NCBI GenBank assembly: GCA_029953675.1 | Contig: JAMWBK010000004.1 | Coordinates: 992,001 to 1,056,000, forward strand | Source: Rhodosorus marinus | Taxonomy: Eukaryota > Rhodophyta > Stylonematophyceae > Stylonematales > Stylonemataceae | Length of the DNA: 64,000 bases | Direction of reading: 5' to 3' | Shown here: one piece after another, positions 63,377-64,000 of the stretch | Numbering within the stretch: position 1 is the stretch's first letter | Layout: every line of letters starts with the position of its first letter | Notes under the pieces: generated by a model | What the model saw: the letters and a program-made list of their open reading frames with translations, nothing else | Told to the model about the DNA's origin: nothing | Database searches by the model: none | Translations under genes and position numbers: made by a program

Positions 63377-63383
63377 TATATAT
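63377..63383 (+). promoter_or_regulatory. TATA box of the C2-like gene
   Basis: TATATAT (context GCCTATATATCC) about 100 nt upstream of the ATG at 63480, like the other host genes here. Confidence 0.5.
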
Positions 63384-63479
63384 CCAAGCTCGCCGTGGTC
63401 GAATGAATATGTTTCTTCACCGTAGTCGGTGTTTAGGAAGAGCTAAGTGGTGAGTCAAAACTTCTAGTTCGGAGCAGCC

Positions 63480-64000
63480 ATGAAGGGAATAGCAGTTATT
63501 TGTGTTATCGCGTGCACTATCGGCGTAGCTGTCTCGGTGCAGCTTGGGGGTCGCGCTGAACCGGAGATTGATCCGCCGATTCCTCCAGTTGGACGTCCTT
63601 CGGAGTACAAGGACCTCTCCATCACGGTGCTGGAGGTCAACGGTGAGGAGAGCTATCTGTGGTGGCGGGTAGACAGTGGGATCAACTGGTGGCCAGATCC
63701 GTATGTCGTCATCACGGCCTACCGGAAAGACGGACCCAAGAGAACGCGACGGACGTCAGTGAAGTCGGTCAAATCCCATCGCGTCGTCTTCAACCAGAAC
63801 CTGAGCTTCGGGAGAGGCATCTGGGAGTCGATCTACGTCGAAGTATGGGATTCAGACTCGTGGCCATCGAGTGATGATAACATACTCAAGTCATCGGTCA
63901 TTGGCGTCGATGAATTCATCACCGGAAGGTACAGAACCGATCCAGTTCGTTATCGCGGCTTTGAGAACAGAAATCAGGGCACGAAGGTGTACCTTACCGT
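63480..64000 (+). CDS. Secreted C2-like domain protein, N-terminal part
   Basis: ATG at 63480-63482 opens a frame of 173 codons that runs off the window without a stop. Residues 1-19 are a signal peptide (MKGIAVICVIACTIGVAVS). A short acidic, proline-rich linker (EPEIDPPIPPVGRP) follows. From about residue 46 the sequence has a C2-domain layout: LSITVLEVNG, then DPYVVITAYRK, RRTSVK, HRVVFNQNLSF, IYVEVWDSDSWPSSDDN and SSVIGVDEF. The Asp residues in DPY, WDSD and SDDN sit where calcium ligands are found in C2 domains. Secreted C2 domains are uncommon. Family assignment is by pattern only. Confidence 0.6.
   Translation, partial: MKGIAVICVIACTIGVAVSVQLGGRAEPEIDPPIPPVGRPSEYKDLSITVLEVNGEESYLWWRVDSGINWWPDPYVVITAYRKDGPKRTRRTSVKSVKSHRVVFNQNLSFGRGIWESIYVEVWDSDSWPSSDDNILKSSVIGVDEFITGRYRTDPVRYRGFENRNQGTKVYLT

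Noticed and set aside
52-63900. tRNA or rRNA genes
   Set aside because: Looked for tRNA-like arms and rRNA blocks while reading; none was convincing. A covariance-model scan would be needed to exclude them.

Overview
The window reads as nuclear DNA of a eukaryote, very probably a marine multicellular alga; a florideophyte red alga of the Chondrus type would fit, but that is an inference. Supporting points are spliceosomal introns (47656-47761 and four in 53951-54948), TATA boxes about 80-115 nt upstream of start codons, mostly intronless secreted or membrane proteins, a secreted sulfatase, and more than half of the sequence made of retroelement remains. No bacterial operons, rRNA or tRNA genes were recognised.

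Host genes are islands between transposons. They are: a secreted ShK-like cysteine-rich protein running off the left edge (1-169, -); a small secreted cysteine-rich protein (1935-2396, +); a 465-aa secreted protein of unknown function (10446-11843, -); an RDH/WWOX-type short-chain dehydrogenase with an altered active site (26723-27664, +); a fragment resembling a choice-of-anchor-A protein (32578-33222, -); a multi-pass membrane protein (36118-37029, -); a secreted sulfatase with a PKD-like tail (44893-46578, +), convergent with a one-intron SDR (47446-48298, -); a secreted protein built from repeated cysteine modules, one per phase-0 exon (53267-55077, +); and a secreted C2-like protein running off the right edge (63480-64000, +). 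A long array of RTX nonapeptide repeats (7690-9257, +) looks like a bacterial-type gene now broken by many frameshifts.

The mobile fraction is dominated by two non-LTR retrotransposon families. Their protein has a reverse transcriptase with a YHDD catalytic box, a CX2C...HX4C knuckle and a C-terminal restriction-like endonuclease. Family A (best copy 4498-6510) ends in a CCCCTCGGGG hairpin and CCGATTAAACCATTCGTTCG. Family B has one 4.8-kb copy (14747-19538), one 4.6-kb 5'-truncated copy (56125-60694) and many fragments, and ends in a conserved TGCGTAGCGCTTCAGGCTAT / CTAGTAAA tail that is repeatedly the site of the next insertion. A third related lineage is seen only as C-terminal ends (9395-9545, 23345-23663). 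LTR elements are a Copia relic at 27818-31319, a second Copia with both LTRs at 49471-52358, pieces of the same families near 23-24 kb, and a Gypsy integrase relic at 39481-40096.

The most unusual property is structural. At least eight local inverted duplications occur, most with short loops, from a 33-bp palindrome to perfect 125-bp arms. They lie in non-LTR, Copia and Gypsy sequences alike. Such fold-backs suggest either a frequent template-switching step during retroelement insertion or DNA repair in this genome, or an assembly or library artefact; raw reads across the loops would decide.
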